A DNA stretch of 33,319 nucleotides from Paenibacillus terrae (GCF_000943545.1 NZ_JTHP01000065.1:1-33319), one strand, 5' to 3'. Positions 13,511 through 22,949 are shown, counted from the first letter of the stretch. The notes: generated by a model not told the origin, from the sequence alone. Program-made: numbers and translations.

Positions 13511-13546
13511 ACGACCTTTCTCATCCTTTGAGAAAGGTCGTTTTTA
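13511..13546 (+). terminator. Terminator of the TPR gene
   Basis: ACGACCTTTCTCA and TGAGAAAGGTCGT form a perfect 13-bp stem with a five-base loop, followed by TTTTT. Confidence 0.95.
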
Positions 13547-13626
13547 TGCTTGTCCACCCTGCACCTTCACTCGCCTGAATCGGCTTTTTTGATACCTGAA
13601 TTTGGAATGTTTTTTCATAACAGTTA

Positions 13627-13655
13627 TTGACATGCCACAGATCAGACCCTATAAT
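13627..13655 (+). promoter_or_regulatory. Promoter of the efflux operon
   Basis: TTGACA (13627-13632), a 17-base spacer and TATAAT (13650-13655): a full consensus housekeeping promoter. Transcription should start near 13662, at the left edge of the operators. Confidence 0.9.
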
Positions 13656-13660
13656 CCGTT

Positions 13661-13700
13661 TATAAACTAATGAGTTTATATATAAACTATAAAGTTTAAA
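13661..13700 (+). promoter_or_regulatory. Two abutting 20-bp operators
   Basis: TATAAACT-aatg-AGTTTATA (13661-13680) is followed without a gap by TATAAACT-ataa-AGTTTAAA (13681-13700). The second differs at one base. They cover the start of transcription and the leader, ideal for repression. The TetR-type regulator encoded as the last gene of the operon is the likely ligand. Confidence 0.85.
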
Positions 13701-13718
13701 TCAGGAAGGATGATCATC

Positions 13719-15122
13719 TTGTTGAAACACAGTCTCTACATATCTGCTATATTCATTCTTCTGTTCACCTCAGCCTGCTCATCTACAGGATCGAGTGATC
13801 ATGAAGCAGCAAAACAACAAAACCAAAAGGTGGAAGCGATGGTCGTAAAAAAAGAGCCGCTATCTGCGTCTTTTGACCTTTCAGGCACACTACAGCCCTA
13901 TGAGGATACCTCTGTATCTTTTGAGTTATCCGGACTGATACGCGACACAGTTGTCAATGTGGGAGACTCCGTTTCCCAAGGGCAGATATTAACGAAGCTT
14001 GATCCATCCAGCTATCAGCTACAACTGGAGCAAGCGAATACGACTATTCTTGAAGCACAAGCAGGTATCAAAAATGCAACTGCCGCCATTTCAAGCGCAG
14101 ATGCCTCCATCCAATCCGCCGATGCGCAAAAGGCAGCAGCTCAGGCCGGAGTTAACAAAGTGAATAAAGGAGCCAGAGAGCAGGAAAAAGCACAAGTGCG
14201 CACCAAAGTGCTAAGAGCGCAGTCCGCTTTGACTAAAGTACAGGCTACTGCTGAACGCACCAAGCTTTTATATGATCAGGGAGCTGCAACCAAAAACGAT
14301 AATGAAAATGCGCAGCTCGCTTTGACCAATGCCACCAAGGATCTGGAGGATGCACAAGAAGCCCTCTCCTTAATCCAGGAGGGAGCAACATTAGAAGATC
14401 GGCAATCGGCAGCATCCAGTTTACAGCAAGCCCAAGCCGGGAAAGAATCTGCCATCGCCGCGAAGGAACAGGCCGTAGCCTCCAAAGATAACTCTGCTGC
14501 GGCATACCAGCAAGCGGTCATTGCCAAAAAGCAGGCCGAGCTTGCCCTCTCCAAGACAGCTTTAAAAGCACCGATTTCCGGCGTTATTTTGGAGAAAAAA
14601 GCAACCGTCGGACAATTGGCGAGCGCTGGACAGCCGGTATATCGTATCGCACAAATCAACAGGCTCAAGGTGCTGCTCCCTGTTCCCGACCATGAAATCA
14701 CAAACTGGAAGCAAGGTCAGACCGTCCAGCTTCAACTGTACGATGAGAACAGAGAAGGAACGGTCAGCAAAATTTATCCGGCCACCAACACCAATACGGG
14801 CAGTATCAACGTGGAAGTGATTGTTCCTAATACCCAGCATGATTGGGCCCCGGGACAAGTCGTAAAGGCAGGCCGCCAATTGACCCAAAGTGAGCAAATT
14901 TTGCTCCCAGCCAAGGCTGTCATTAATAATGGTACAGATACCTTTGTCTATAAAGTGGTGAACAACAAGGCGGTCAAGACGGTTGTGAATGTTGGTCAGA
15001 TGTCCAACAATAAGCTCGAAATTACGAAGGGGCTGAATGTCGGGGATCGTATCGTTACCACCGGAGTAAACCTGATCTACGATGGGCTGCTCGTTCAGAT
15101 CACGGAGGGAACCAGCAAATGA
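13719..15122 (+). CDS. Lipoprotein adaptor of RND efflux pump (HlyD/MFP family)
   Basis: 467 residues from TTG 13719, nine bases after AGGAAGG; the in-frame ATG at 13710 touches that site and is unlikely. A lipoprotein signal ends at FTSAC, so the protein is lipid-anchored outside the membrane. A lipoyl half-domain (SGLIRDTVVNVGDSVSQGQI) precedes a very long alanine/glutamine-rich coiled-coil hairpin (about 100-280). The second lipoyl half (KAPISGVILEKKATVGQLAS) and beta-barrel domains (ILLPAKAVI) follow. It should connect the RND pump to the outside. Its stop overlaps the pump gene start (ATGA). Confidence 0.92.
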   Translation: MLKHSLYISAIFILLFTSACSSTGSSDHEAAKQQNQKVEAMVVKKEPLSASFDLSGTLQPYEDTSVSFELSGLIRDTVVNVGDSVSQGQILTKLDPSSYQLQLEQANTTILEAQAGIKNATAAISSADASIQSADAQKAAAQAGVNKVNKGAREQEKAQVRTKVLRAQSALTKVQATAERTKLLYDQGAATKNDNENAQLALTNATKDLEDAQEALSLIQEGATLEDRQSAASSLQQAQAGKESAIAAKEQAVASKDNSAAAYQQAVIAKKQAELALSKTALKAPISGVILEKKATVGQLASAGQPVYRIAQINRLKVLLPVPDHEITNWKQGQTVQLQLYDENREGTVSKIYPATNTNTGSINVEVIVPNTQHDWAPGQVVKAGRQLTQSEQILLPAKAVINNGTDTFVYKVVNNKAVKTVVNVGQMSNNKLEITKGLNVGDRIVTTGVNLIYDGLLVQITEGTSK

Positions 15123-18100
15123 TTGCATATTTTATCAAAAAGAAAAAACTGACCCTCTTTATTTTTATCATGTCGATTGTTGCCGGGCTGTATAGTGTCT
15201 CTCAACTTCCCCGGCAGGAAACACCGGATATTATCATGAAAACCGCTGTGGTCACGACCCTCTACCCTGGAGCTACACCCCAAAAGGTAGAACAAACGGT
15301 CACGAAGCCTCTGGAACAAAAAATGAAAGAAATCAGTCATATTAAAAAGATTTCTTCTACATCCGAAAATGGACTTTCGACGATTATCATTGAGACAGAA
15401 GGCAACGCCAATGCCGCAGAAGTCTGGGATACATTACGCAAAAAAATGAACGATGCCCAGTCTTCTCTGCCCATAGATGCTCAAAAGCCTGTCGTCAATG
15501 ATGATTTGAATAAGGTATTTATCCATTCCTACGCCATCACGGGGGACTCTGTAGAGCAATTGTATCAACTAAATGATATGGTGAAATCGTGGAAGGATCA
15601 ATTAAAAACCGTTCCCGGTGTATCGGAAGTAACAATCAAGGGATTACCGGATCAAGAGGTTCAGATTCAGATTGATGCTCAAAAGCTCCAGCAGTACCAT
15701 ATCAGTTGGGAACAGCTCATGAGTGCAGTGCAGAAGGAAAATGAGCAATATCCGATAGGCAATCTGGATTACGATGAACGCACGTACCGAATGAATGTAA
15801 CGCAGTCCAAGAATGCTCAGGATTTGAGTAAAGTCATTATTTCCAGAACGGACAGCGGCGCTCCTGTGTATCTCAGTGATGTGGGCACCGTATTGCTTAC
15901 ACATAACACCAGCAGCTATATGGCCTTTTTTAACGGTAAACCAGCTATTACACTGACGATTAACGGTAATACCGGCTCTGACGTAGACACGATTTATAGC
16001 AAAGTAAATAAAGAAATGCAGTTGTTAAAACCAGATCTGCCTAATACGTTTCAACTGAATACGTTATTTTCACAGATCGAGCGGATTGATCATATTTTTC
16101 ATGGCTTGACCCGTGAATTGCTGTTTGCCATTGCGGCGGTTGTGATCGTATGTACACTGGGCTTGAATCTGATTACATCGTCTTTTGTGGCACTGGCTAT
16201 TCCCATTTCGATTGCCATAGGCTTTATTATTCTTCCTATGCTCGGAATAACATTGAATCAGGTTACGGTCATTGGCTTAATTATTGTAATGGGGATTCTA
16301 GTCGATGATGCTGTGGTGGTTAATGATAATATTGAACGCAGAATGATGACCTTGGGTGAGAGTCCCAAGATAGCTGCATTAAATGGAACAAAAGAAGTTT
16401 CCATTTCCATTTTGACCGCAACCTTGGCAACTGTAGCCTCCTTTGCCCCGCTGTTCTTTTTATCAGGCGATGCAGGCTCCCTTATCAAACCATTACCGTT
16501 TGCTGTTATCTTTACGTTATTGGCTTCCATGCTCATGTCCTTTACCGTCATCCCAATCTTTAGAGAATGGTATGGACAGCGAAGTCAAAAAACGCCCAAC
16601 TCCACCATGAAGCCGCCGGGACTGCTGGGAAAACAAATTGATGCTCTTCGTAACGTATATGTCAGTGAGCTGATTCCCACAGTCATCAAGCGACCTGCAT
16701 TGTATGCTTCATTAGGATTATTGATTAGTACCACGCTGTACGGTGTACTTGCTCTGATTCAGATCGACCTGTTCCCCAGAACCAACGATCCGGAATTAAG
16801 CATTAATGTGCGTATGCCTATAGGTACTTCTATAGAAGAAACCAAGCGGGTCACCGAGGATATTGCCAAATGGGTGAAGCAGCAACCTCATGTGGAAACG
16901 ATTAGTTATGCGGCTGGCGGCGACGCTCCTCCGTTATTTAAAGATATGACCGCTGAAGCCAAAACAGGCACAACCGTGGGTCAGATTGCTATTGTTGGGG
17001 AAGAAGGTGCATTTGATCCCGATGAAATGGCAGACAAATGGGCCTCCATCTTAAAGGATCGTTATCCGGGTCAAACCATTTCCTTGAAAATAGCCAAAGT
17101 GGGGGTGCCTCTCGGTAAGCCGATCTCCATTCGGATTTTAGGCAATGATGTAGATCAGTTGCGTTCGTTGTCACAGCAGTTAAAAGAAGGCATTATGGCT
17201 ACCAGAGGAACACAGGACATACAAGACAATATGGAAAATGAAGGCTATACGTTGGATTTCCAAATCAACAAACAAGCGATGGATCAATATCAGGTAAGCA
17301 ATAATGATCTGACACGTACACTCTTGTTAATGGGTAATGGCGTGAGCTTTAGCCGATTTGATACGGGGAAAGATTTGATCAATATTAAGCTGAAGCTAAG
17401 CCAAACCGATCAAAATCCTGAAATTTTGTTTCAGCAATTGAATGTAACCAATGCCAATGGTGTTCAAATCCCTTTATCTCAATTGGCTGAGTTGAAGCCA
17501 TCCTTTGCAACACAAAAAATTAACCATTATAATTTAAAGCGTTCGATAACTGTTGAAGCTGAAGTTCACGGGCGTACAGCTTCCGAAGTCATAAAGGATG
17601 TCAAGCTTAAATTGCAGGACATTAAATTTCCTCCAGGCTACACTTGGGAAATTGGCGGCGAGATTTCAGGACAAGATGACATTTTATCAGAAATAGGATG
17701 GTTATATGTTGTCGTCATCCTATTAATCTTCATGCTGATCTTTTTGCAATTTTATTCGTTCTCAATCCCACTTATCATCTTGACTACCGTGTATATGGCG
17801 GCTGCGGGTGGATTCCTCGGCTTGTTCATCCTGAACACACCGGTCACTTTTATGGGAGTGCTCGGGTTGATGACCTTGGCAGGTATTGTCGTACGGAACG
17901 GTATTGTGCTGATCGAGTTTATAGAGGATGCAAGACACGAAGGGATCGAACTGAAAGAGGCGGTTATTGCAGCGACCAAAGCGCGCTTCCGCCCCATATT
18001 GCTTACTTCGCTGACAGCCATTGTCGGTCTGATTCCGATTGCTCTTATTGGGGAGCTTATGTTTAGACCTCTGGCGTATACCATCATGTTCGGATTAATG

Positions 18101-18199
18101 TACTCGACCATTCTTACGTTGTTTGTGGTTCCGTCCCTGTATATGGCTATTGCCCGCTGGAAATTAAAAAGACAGAGCAAAAAATTGGGGGTACAATGA
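15119..18199 (+). CDS. RND multidrug efflux permease (AcrB/SwrC-like)
   Basis: 1026 residues, full length for the AcrB/AcrD/AcrF family. Twelve membrane helices occur in the usual order: one near the N-terminus, helices 2-6 at about 330-480, helix 7 at about 535, helices 8-12 at about 860-1010, with two large extracytoplasmic loops between. The proton-relay motif in helix 4, GILVDDAVVVNDNIERRMM, keeps both Asp residues. The pump exchanges protons for drugs or lipophilic compounds. It resembles SwrC (YerP) of B. subtilis, known for surfactin and acriflavine resistance; the substrate here cannot be told. It is the middle gene of the operon, with ATGA overlaps on both sides. Confidence 0.95.
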   Translation: MIAYFIKKKKLTLFIFIMSIVAGLYSVSQLPRQETPDIIMKTAVVTTLYPGATPQKVEQTVTKPLEQKMKEISHIKKISSTSENGLSTIIIETEGNANAAEVWDTLRKKMNDAQSSLPIDAQKPVVNDDLNKVFIHSYAITGDSVEQLYQLNDMVKSWKDQLKTVPGVSEVTIKGLPDQEVQIQIDAQKLQQYHISWEQLMSAVQKENEQYPIGNLDYDERTYRMNVTQSKNAQDLSKVIISRTDSGAPVYLSDVGTVLLTHNTSSYMAFFNGKPAITLTINGNTGSDVDTIYSKVNKEMQLLKPDLPNTFQLNTLFSQIERIDHIFHGLTRELLFAIAAVVIVCTLGLNLITSSFVALAIPISIAIGFIILPMLGITLNQVTVIGLIIVMGILVDDAVVVNDNIERRMMTLGESPKIAALNGTKEVSISILTATLATVASFAPLFFLSGDAGSLIKPLPFAVIFTLLASMLMSFTVIPIFREWYGQRSQKTPNSTMKPPGLLGKQIDALRNVYVSELIPTVIKRPALYASLGLLISTTLYGVLALIQIDLFPRTNDPELSINVRMPIGTSIEETKRVTEDIAKWVKQQPHVETISYAAGGDAPPLFKDMTAEAKTGTTVGQIAIVGEEGAFDPDEMADKWASILKDRYPGQTISLKIAKVGVPLGKPISIRILGNDVDQLRSLSQQLKEGIMATRGTQDIQDNMENEGYTLDFQINKQAMDQYQVSNNDLTRTLLLMGNGVSFSRFDTGKDLINIKLKLSQTDQNPEILFQQLNVTNANGVQIPLSQLAELKPSFATQKINHYNLKRSITVEAEVHGRTASEVIKDVKLKLQDIKFPPGYTWEIGGEISGQDDILSEIGWLYVVVILLIFMLIFLQFYSFSIPLIILTTVYMAAAGGFLGLFILNTPVTFMGVLGLMTLAGIVVRNGIVLIEFIEDARHEGIELKEAVIAATKARFRPILLTSLTAIVGLIPIALIGELMFRPLAYTIMFGLMYSTILTLFVVPSLYMAIARWKLKRQSKKLGVQ

Positions 18200-19077
18200 A
18201 AAAAATAACGAGCGATGATATTATATATGCCGCCCTTTCCCTGTTTTCAGAAAAGGGATACGATGCCACCTCGGTCGATGAGATTGCCCGCGAAAGCGGG
18301 ATGGTGAAGGCTTCCTTTTATAAATACTTTCAAAGTAAAGAAGAGTTGCTGCTGGGGACAATCGTCCTGATTGAAAAACTTCTTGATGCAGATATTAAAG
18401 AACTTTATTTGAAGCACCAGCTACCTTCCCGTGAAAAGTTGAGACAACTGAATTTGATTGCGCTGGGCCGGATTTATAAGAATAAAGTTCATTTGCTGGT
18501 ATACTCCGTCCCTTTAATCGGTTCCAAGGAAGAAAAAATCGCACAAGCTATTGACCGTGTTGAACATCATTTATCTAACGTGATGGTTGATTTCTTAATT
18601 GATGCTTATGGAGAGTCCATAAATGACTATGCGTACGATATTGGGTTTGTCGTCAAAAGCATTATTATCAATTCCTTCCGAATGAGCGATTCAGAGCTGT
18701 CCTGGACGGAACATCAAACACTGGCTGAATTTATCGTCAGCATTACGGATATGCTGGCACAAGGAATGCTGAGCCCTGATGTTCAACATCAAATCATGTG
18801 GGGCCGCGATTCCGTATTCCATGAAGATTCTGATCAAATCTGGACCAAAGGAAGACAAATCGCCCATGTGCTTCAACATATGGAAGCAGTCTTGAAACAA
18901 ATCGAATTAGATGAAGCCATCCAGAATGAACATATGCAAATACTAAGCAGGCTACAGGGGGAGCTTTCGGAACAAAACGTGGAAACTGCCCACGTTAAAG
19001 CACTCCTCCTTTTTTTGGAGCAGCTACCCGAGTTACAGGAAGACTGTACCAAGCTGAAAGCTATTTTGGAAGTTTAA
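18196..19077 (+). CDS. TetR-family regulator with C-terminal extension
   Basis: 293 residues. The N-terminal HTH is clear: IIYAALSLFSEKGYDATSVD, EIARESGMVKASFYKYFQSK and EELL. Residues 60-200 form the ligand and dimer domain. The last 90 residues (ESDQIWT-type to LKAILEV) are helical and charged and exceed the usual 190-210 residue length, so an extra dimer or ligand module may be present. The start overlaps the pump stop by ATGA. The two 20-bp operators at 13661-13700 are its most likely sites, giving autoregulation of the whole operon and release by a pump substrate. Confidence 0.92.
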   Translation: MKKITSDDIIYAALSLFSEKGYDATSVDEIARESGMVKASFYKYFQSKEELLLGTIVLIEKLLDADIKELYLKHQLPSREKLRQLNLIALGRIYKNKVHLLVYSVPLIGSKEEKIAQAIDRVEHHLSNVMVDFLIDAYGESINDYAYDIGFVVKSIIINSFRMSDSELSWTEHQTLAEFIVSITDMLAQGMLSPDVQHQIMWGRDSVFHEDSDQIWTKGRQIAHVLQHMEAVLKQIELDEAIQNEHMQILSRLQGELSEQNVETAHVKALLLFLEQLPELQEDCTKLKAILEV

Positions 19078-19098
19078 AAGGTTCAATTCAGCTAAAGA

Positions 19099-19147
19099 TA
19101 AAGAGGTCCACTATGGTCAGATACACTGCCATAATGGACCTCTTTTT
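19099..19147 (+). terminator. Terminator of the efflux operon
   Basis: AAAGAGGTCCA and TGGACCTCTTT form the outer stem, TATGG/CCATA the inner; TTTTTT follows. Confidence 0.9.
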
Positions 19148-19171
19148 TCTGTTGCACATCCCCTTCTACGC

Positions 19172-19810
19172 TCACCGTAATGGCGAATATCCAAGCCGAT
19201 TCAGCTCCTCCGCAATGACGCGATAGCCACGGCTGTTCGGGTGCACCCGATCCAGCGAGAGCAGTTCCCGTTCGTAGCCCTCAAACGCAGGGTAAATGTT
19301 CGCCACCCGGTAATTCGGACCGCCCAGCGTAGCGAGAAATGAGTTATATTGGCGCACATATATCCCCGCCTCCCTCACGCCCGGTAAAGGATTGTACAGC
19401 CCTACCATTCGAATGATAAATGGCTCACGCTGACCGGATTTTATCTGATACAGGGCATGTACGATTTGGCGTACATGTTCTTTCGTGCGGTTCACCGCTT
19501 GCGGAATGGACGATGCAGACGAACCGGAGCCTCCGGCAAGGGCGCTGACGTATGGGCGCAGATCATTCCCGCCGATCGTCACCGTTATGAGTTCAGCCCG
19601 GCTCAACGCTGACCGAAAGAGCGGATTGTTGCGGATCAAAGACAGCAGTTCCTGCGATGTCAGTCCGTTGATTCCCAAATTCTCGTAACTGACTGGAGTA
19701 CGAAGACGTGTTTCCGCCATTCTTCGATAGATAGGCACAAATCCGCCAGTCAGCAGCGTCCCGGCACCTGTCGTTAATGAATCTCCTATAGCCGTGTAGT
19801 GGTAACCCAT
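19172..19810 (-). CDS. SGNH/GDSL esterase-lipase (LipC-like)
   Basis: 212 residues with GGGGGAG upstream of the ATG. All SGNH blocks are present: GDSLTTG with the nucleophile Ser (residues 9-15), Gly in block II (NLGINGLTS), GGND (block III) and DRVHPN with the Asp/His pair (block V, near the end). There is no signal peptide. Size and layout match the B. subtilis germination phospholipase LipC and related enzymes, but true orthology cannot be shown here. It lies convergent to the efflux operon, behind its terminator. Confidence 0.88.
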   Translation of the reverse strand: MGYHYTAIGDSLTTGAGTLLTGGFVPIYRRMAETRLRTPVSYENLGINGLTSQELLSLIRNNPLFRSALSRAELITVTIGGNDLRPYVSALAGGSGSSASSIPQAVNRTKEHVRQIVHALYQIKSGQREPFIIRMVGLYNPLPGVREAGIYVRQYNSFLATLGGPNYRVANIYPAFEGYERELLSLDRVHPNSRGYRVIAEELNRLGYSPLR

Positions 19811-19933
19811 TGGAACCCAACTCCCCCGCTAATGCCTTTGCAATCAAAGGCACATCAACTTTTACATGAGAATGTCAATTCCAGACATATCATATCTTAT
19901 GTAAAAAAAGAGACGCAGGACCCGGAGATTCGC

Positions 19934-20356
19934 TTATTCTTCGTCCATTTCATACACACAATGAAATTGCCCATCCTCGGACAAGTCCTCTGATCCGTAT
20001 ACGGCAAAGCCCACGTTGCGAAAAAAGTCTGCCCCTTCCGCATCCGTGTCCACAGTAAGCCGTTTCGGATTACGCTCCTGTATGAGCGTAAGCAGCATAC
20101 CTCTGGCATATCCTCTATGACGGTTTTCAGGCAACACGGCCAGATGCCGGATTACGATGGTTTCATCCTCCTGCTCCTCAAATCCGACAATACCTACAAT
20201 AAGTCCTTCATCTTCTACACCGAATAGCTTCCAGTCATCCGAGGTTTGATAGGTACGTAAAGCTGCCTCTCCGCGCTCAGGGTGATCCAGCACGGCGTAG
20301 GTTAGCAGCTCCAGAACCTCCTCACGATCTGAATCTGTTTTTATATTTTTAAACAT
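19934..20356 (-). CDS. GNAT family N-acetyltransferase
   Basis: 140 residues. The GNAT core is visible: IVGIVGFEEQEDETIVIRHL as strands 3-4, LAVLPENRHRGYARGMLLTL with the acetyl-CoA-binding R-x-x-G-x-A (motif A), and a C-terminal FFRNVGFAVYG (motif B). The acceptor substrate is unknown. It lies 42 bases downstream of the nucleotidyltransferase-like gene on the same strand and may share its transcript. Confidence 0.88.
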   Translation of the reverse strand: MFKNIKTDSDREEVLELLTYAVLDHPERGEAALRTYQTSDDWKLFGVEDEGLIVGIVGFEEQEDETIVIRHLAVLPENRHRGYARGMLLTLIQERNPKRLTVDTDAEGADFFRNVGFAVYGSEDLSEDGQFHCVYEMDEE

Positions 20357-20398
20357 CGTTCGTCGTCTCTCCTTATATCCTGAAATGGGGATTACACT

Positions 20399-20953
20399 CT
20401 AGTTCTCCAAAATAAGCAACGGCCAGTTATCCAGCCACTGCTTCTCAAATACACGCTGACGAAAAGCCGTCGTATGGCGGAACAATGGACTTTGGCGCAC
20501 CCGCATATCCAGTAGATCATTTAATCCATGCGGACAAACGACCTCCATTTGATCCTCGTCATTCAATCTAATCGCTACTGCCGTAGCCGTCTCCGGCCAG
20601 CGGCTCATCGCATCCTCTACCGAAGCATAAGGAGCTGTCCCGTTGCGAAGATGCATCCTCGCTTGATTTTTGACAGACCAGTTGCGTCCCGCCTGCTTGC
20701 GGTTCAAGGACAGCTCAAGGTGCTCGTCCCGTTCCTCCAGCGTATTTTTCGGGTCAAAATAAATAACATCTATATCATTCAAAGGTGTAGGAGTTGTATA
20801 ACCATGCAGCTGGTCCCATACCCGATTACGTACATAGCCTGCGGCAATACAGCCTTGCGGCAGCCTCAGCTCTCGCACATTACGCAAGTCTTCCAGCACC
20901 TGAGGATCATTCATATATTGTATGATTCGTAGCACATCTTCTTCCGACTTCAT
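20399..20953 (-). CDS. Nucleotidyltransferase family protein (DUF925-like)
   Basis: 184 residues. The motif GCIAAGYVRNRVWDQLHG, then PLNDIDVIYFD with two Asp residues, is the signature of the NTP_transf_6 (DUF925) group, and WSVKNQARMHLRNG follows as in family members. They have a nucleotidyltransferase fold with a Dx D pair for metal. Substrate is not established. It lies 32 bases downstream of the MFS gene on the same strand; co-transcription is probable. Confidence 0.85.
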   Translation of the reverse strand: MKSEEDVLRIIQYMNDPQVLEDLRNVRELRLPQGCIAAGYVRNRVWDQLHGYTTPTPLNDIDVIYFDPKNTLEERDEHLELSLNRKQAGRNWSVKNQARMHLRNGTAPYASVEDAMSRWPETATAVAIRLNDEDQMEVVCPHGLNDLLDMRVRQSPLFRHTTAFRQRVFEKQWLDNWPLLILEN

Positions 20954-20985
20954 CCTGCACTCAGCTCCCTTTTTTATGATGACAG

Positions 20986-22227
20986 TTACTGCACGGGCTC
21001 CCCTCCTTGAGCTGCAACCCGGGCTGTACGCTGCGCCAGACGGCGGCGTGCGACCAGCAGGAACGGAATGCCAATCACGACCGACAGCGCAACCGGAACA
21101 AAAACGGCAAGCGGCGCTGTTTGACCATAGGTATCCAGCAGCCAGCCACCAAACAAAGGAGCAAGCACGCTACCCAAATTATTAAAGCCAATCGTACCGA
21201 AATAGGTCCCTTTATATTGAGCATCTGCAATTTGGTCAATCAAAACGTCCAGCATCGTGAACAACAGCACTTCGCCCACTGTAAACAGCACCATATCCAG
21301 TATAAACAACCAGCCCGAATTTAACATACCGCACAGCAATAGGCTGACCGCAATACATATATTTCCGGCAATCAAGGAATTCACCGGGGAAAAACGGCTT
21401 GCCAGCCGTACCAGCGGATATTGAAAAGCCAATACACACACCGCGTTGACTGTAAGCATATATGTAAACCACCGGGTTCCTTCCTCGAAGGATAAGGACA
21501 AGAATTGAGGCATCGTGGAATTGGAATGAGCATAACCCATGACGCAAAATACCGTCCCCAGCAAAATCGGCATAAACACCGGATCACGGCTGGCTGTACG
21601 GAACGCCTCACCCATCCGTAGTGGAGCCTCTCCCGCCGTTGTCCCTGTACGCAGATCCGATGCATACCGAGCAAATTGGATCAACAGCAACACTCCGTAC
21701 AGCGCATACACACCAGCCGCTACCATAAACGGTGTACCCGAGGATGCCGATCCTAACATCAAACCAAGCAACGGCCCTGCCACTACACCTACATTAATCG
21801 CCGCATATCTCATATTGTAGATGAGCAGTCTTTTCTCCTTGGGAGTTACATCTGATAACAGCGCCCGCGAGGTTGGCTCGAACAAGGATCTGCACAGACC
21901 ATTCAGAGCATTGATGACAAAAAAGGCCCAGGCTGCTTCAGCCAGCGCAAAAGCCACGAATACAAGCGCCCAACTGGCGATGGAAACCAGCATCACTTTA
22001 CGCCGTCCGATCCGATCGGAAATGTAGCCGCCATAAAAGCTGGCAAAAATGCCAACTAATGAACTGACTGATACGATCATCCCTGTATGGAAAGGGGATA
22101 CCCCCAACCGGGTGGTCAAATAAATGGACAAAAACGGGATACTCATGGATGTCGCCATCCGACCAAATATAGTACCCGCAATAATCGTCCAGGCCAGTGG
22201 GTGAATCGAACGCAACTGTTCTTTCAT
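20986..22227 (-). CDS. MFS transporter
   Basis: 413 residues with twelve membrane helices. The loop 2-3 signature GGYISDRIGRRKVMLVS is intact, and the helix 4-5 region ALNGLCRSLFEPTSRALLSD and helix 5 INVGVVAGPLLGLMLG match drug-exporter type (DHA1) carriers. It is probably a proton-driven exporter; the substrate is unknown. It is the first gene of a minus-strand series with the nucleotidyltransferase-like and GNAT genes. A terminator upstream separates it from the Hpt gene. Confidence 0.92.
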   Translation of the reverse strand: MKEQLRSIHPLAWTIIAGTIFGRMATSMSIPFLSIYLTTRLGVSPFHTGMIVSVSSLVGIFASFYGGYISDRIGRRKVMLVSIASWALVFVAFALAEAAWAFFVINALNGLCRSLFEPTSRALLSDVTPKEKRLLIYNMRYAAINVGVVAGPLLGLMLGSASSGTPFMVAAGVYALYGVLLLIQFARYASDLRTGTTAGEAPLRMGEAFRTASRDPVFMPILLGTVFCVMGYAHSNSTMPQFLSLSFEEGTRWFTYMLTVNAVCVLAFQYPLVRLASRFSPVNSLIAGNICIAVSLLLCGMLNSGWLFILDMVLFTVGEVLLFTMLDVLIDQIADAQYKGTYFGTIGFNNLGSVLAPLFGGWLLDTYGQTAPLAVFVPVALSVVIGIPFLLVARRRLAQRTARVAAQGGEPVQ

Positions 22228-22264
22228 ATCTGTTATCTATGTCTCCTTCTCTGCCCTGTCTCCA

Positions 22265-22305
22265 GAAAAAAACTTGCACACAGCTCTTCCATCTGTGTGC
22301 AAGTC
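22265..22305 (-). terminator. Terminator of the Hpt gene
   Basis: ACTTGCACACAG and CTGTGTGCAAGT form a perfect 12-bp stem; TTTTTTTC follows on the minus strand. Confidence 0.95.
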
Positions 22306-22326
22306 TAACAGGGATAATTCCAACGA

Positions 22327-22800
22327 TTACTGACGCATATACCGTTTCAATTCCCTGCACGTTGCCTGATAAGCAGACTGAAGTGCAGCCAGCATCTCTT
22401 GCGCAGCTTCAAGTCGGTTCTCCCGTGCAAGCTGCTCTATATCGGAAAATAACGTGGACAAACGACCAATTCCCAGACTCACGCTACCTGATTTCAGCTC
22501 GTGAGCAACCTCCACTACTTTTGCTGGCTCGTTCGCGGCAGCCAGTTCAATTAATGTGCTTATTTTTGCAGGTGTATCACTGGTGTACATCTCTACGAGT
22601 GAAGCCAGCAACCCCATGCTGCCATCCTCGTCGTCCAGCAGCATAATTTCATGAATAACTTCTTCATCAAGGATAGGCTCGACATCGGTCTTGGGAAGCC
22701 ATTGGATAAGCTTTTCAAACAGCTGTTCGATCATAACCGGCTTCGATAGATAATCGTTCACTCCTACCTCCAGGCCCTTCACTCTGTCTTCCTCTGACAC
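22327..22800 (-). CDS. Truncated receiver-Hpt protein (hybrid kinase remnant)
   Basis: 157 residues from GTG 22800. The first 38 residues, MSEEDRVKGLEVGVNDYLSK then P, are the last third of a response-regulator receiver domain (helix 4, the conserved Lys-Pro and helix 5). The phosphoacceptor Asp and all earlier parts are missing. Residues 50-155 are a complete histidine phosphotransfer domain with VAHELKSGSVSLGIGRL, His in the usual HxLKG-type place. Upstream the frame closes at TGA within ten codons. AAGGAG lies upstream but suits a different, 33-codon frame. It is best read as the 3' end of a hybrid histidine kinase whose front was lost; the Hpt part could still be active if made. Confidence 0.7.
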   Translation of the reverse strand: MSEEDRVKGLEVGVNDYLSKPVMIEQLFEKLIQWLPKTDVEPILDEEVIHEIMLLDDEDGSMGLLASLVEMYTSDTPAKISTLIELAAANEPAKVVEVAHELKSGSVSLGIGRLSTLFSDIEQLARENRLEAAQEMLAALQSAYQATCRELKRYMRQ

Positions 22801-22949
22801 ATTCCTGTATACTCATATACAGCTCCTTCCCCGACAAAGCCGTGTTTATATCCATAGTTGGTAACTGGGGGAATACATCCGGACGTGACTATTCGTCAAT
22901 TATACCTGATTTCCGCCTCTGCATTAACCCCGTTGCCCAAAATTACGAC

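Noticed and set aside
14276..14701. Long minus-strand frame opposite the efflux adaptor (also 26695-27135 opposite the chemoreceptor, 17752-18180 opposite the pump)
   Set aside because: Shadows of strong plus-strand genes; no ribosome sites and no family-like motifs.
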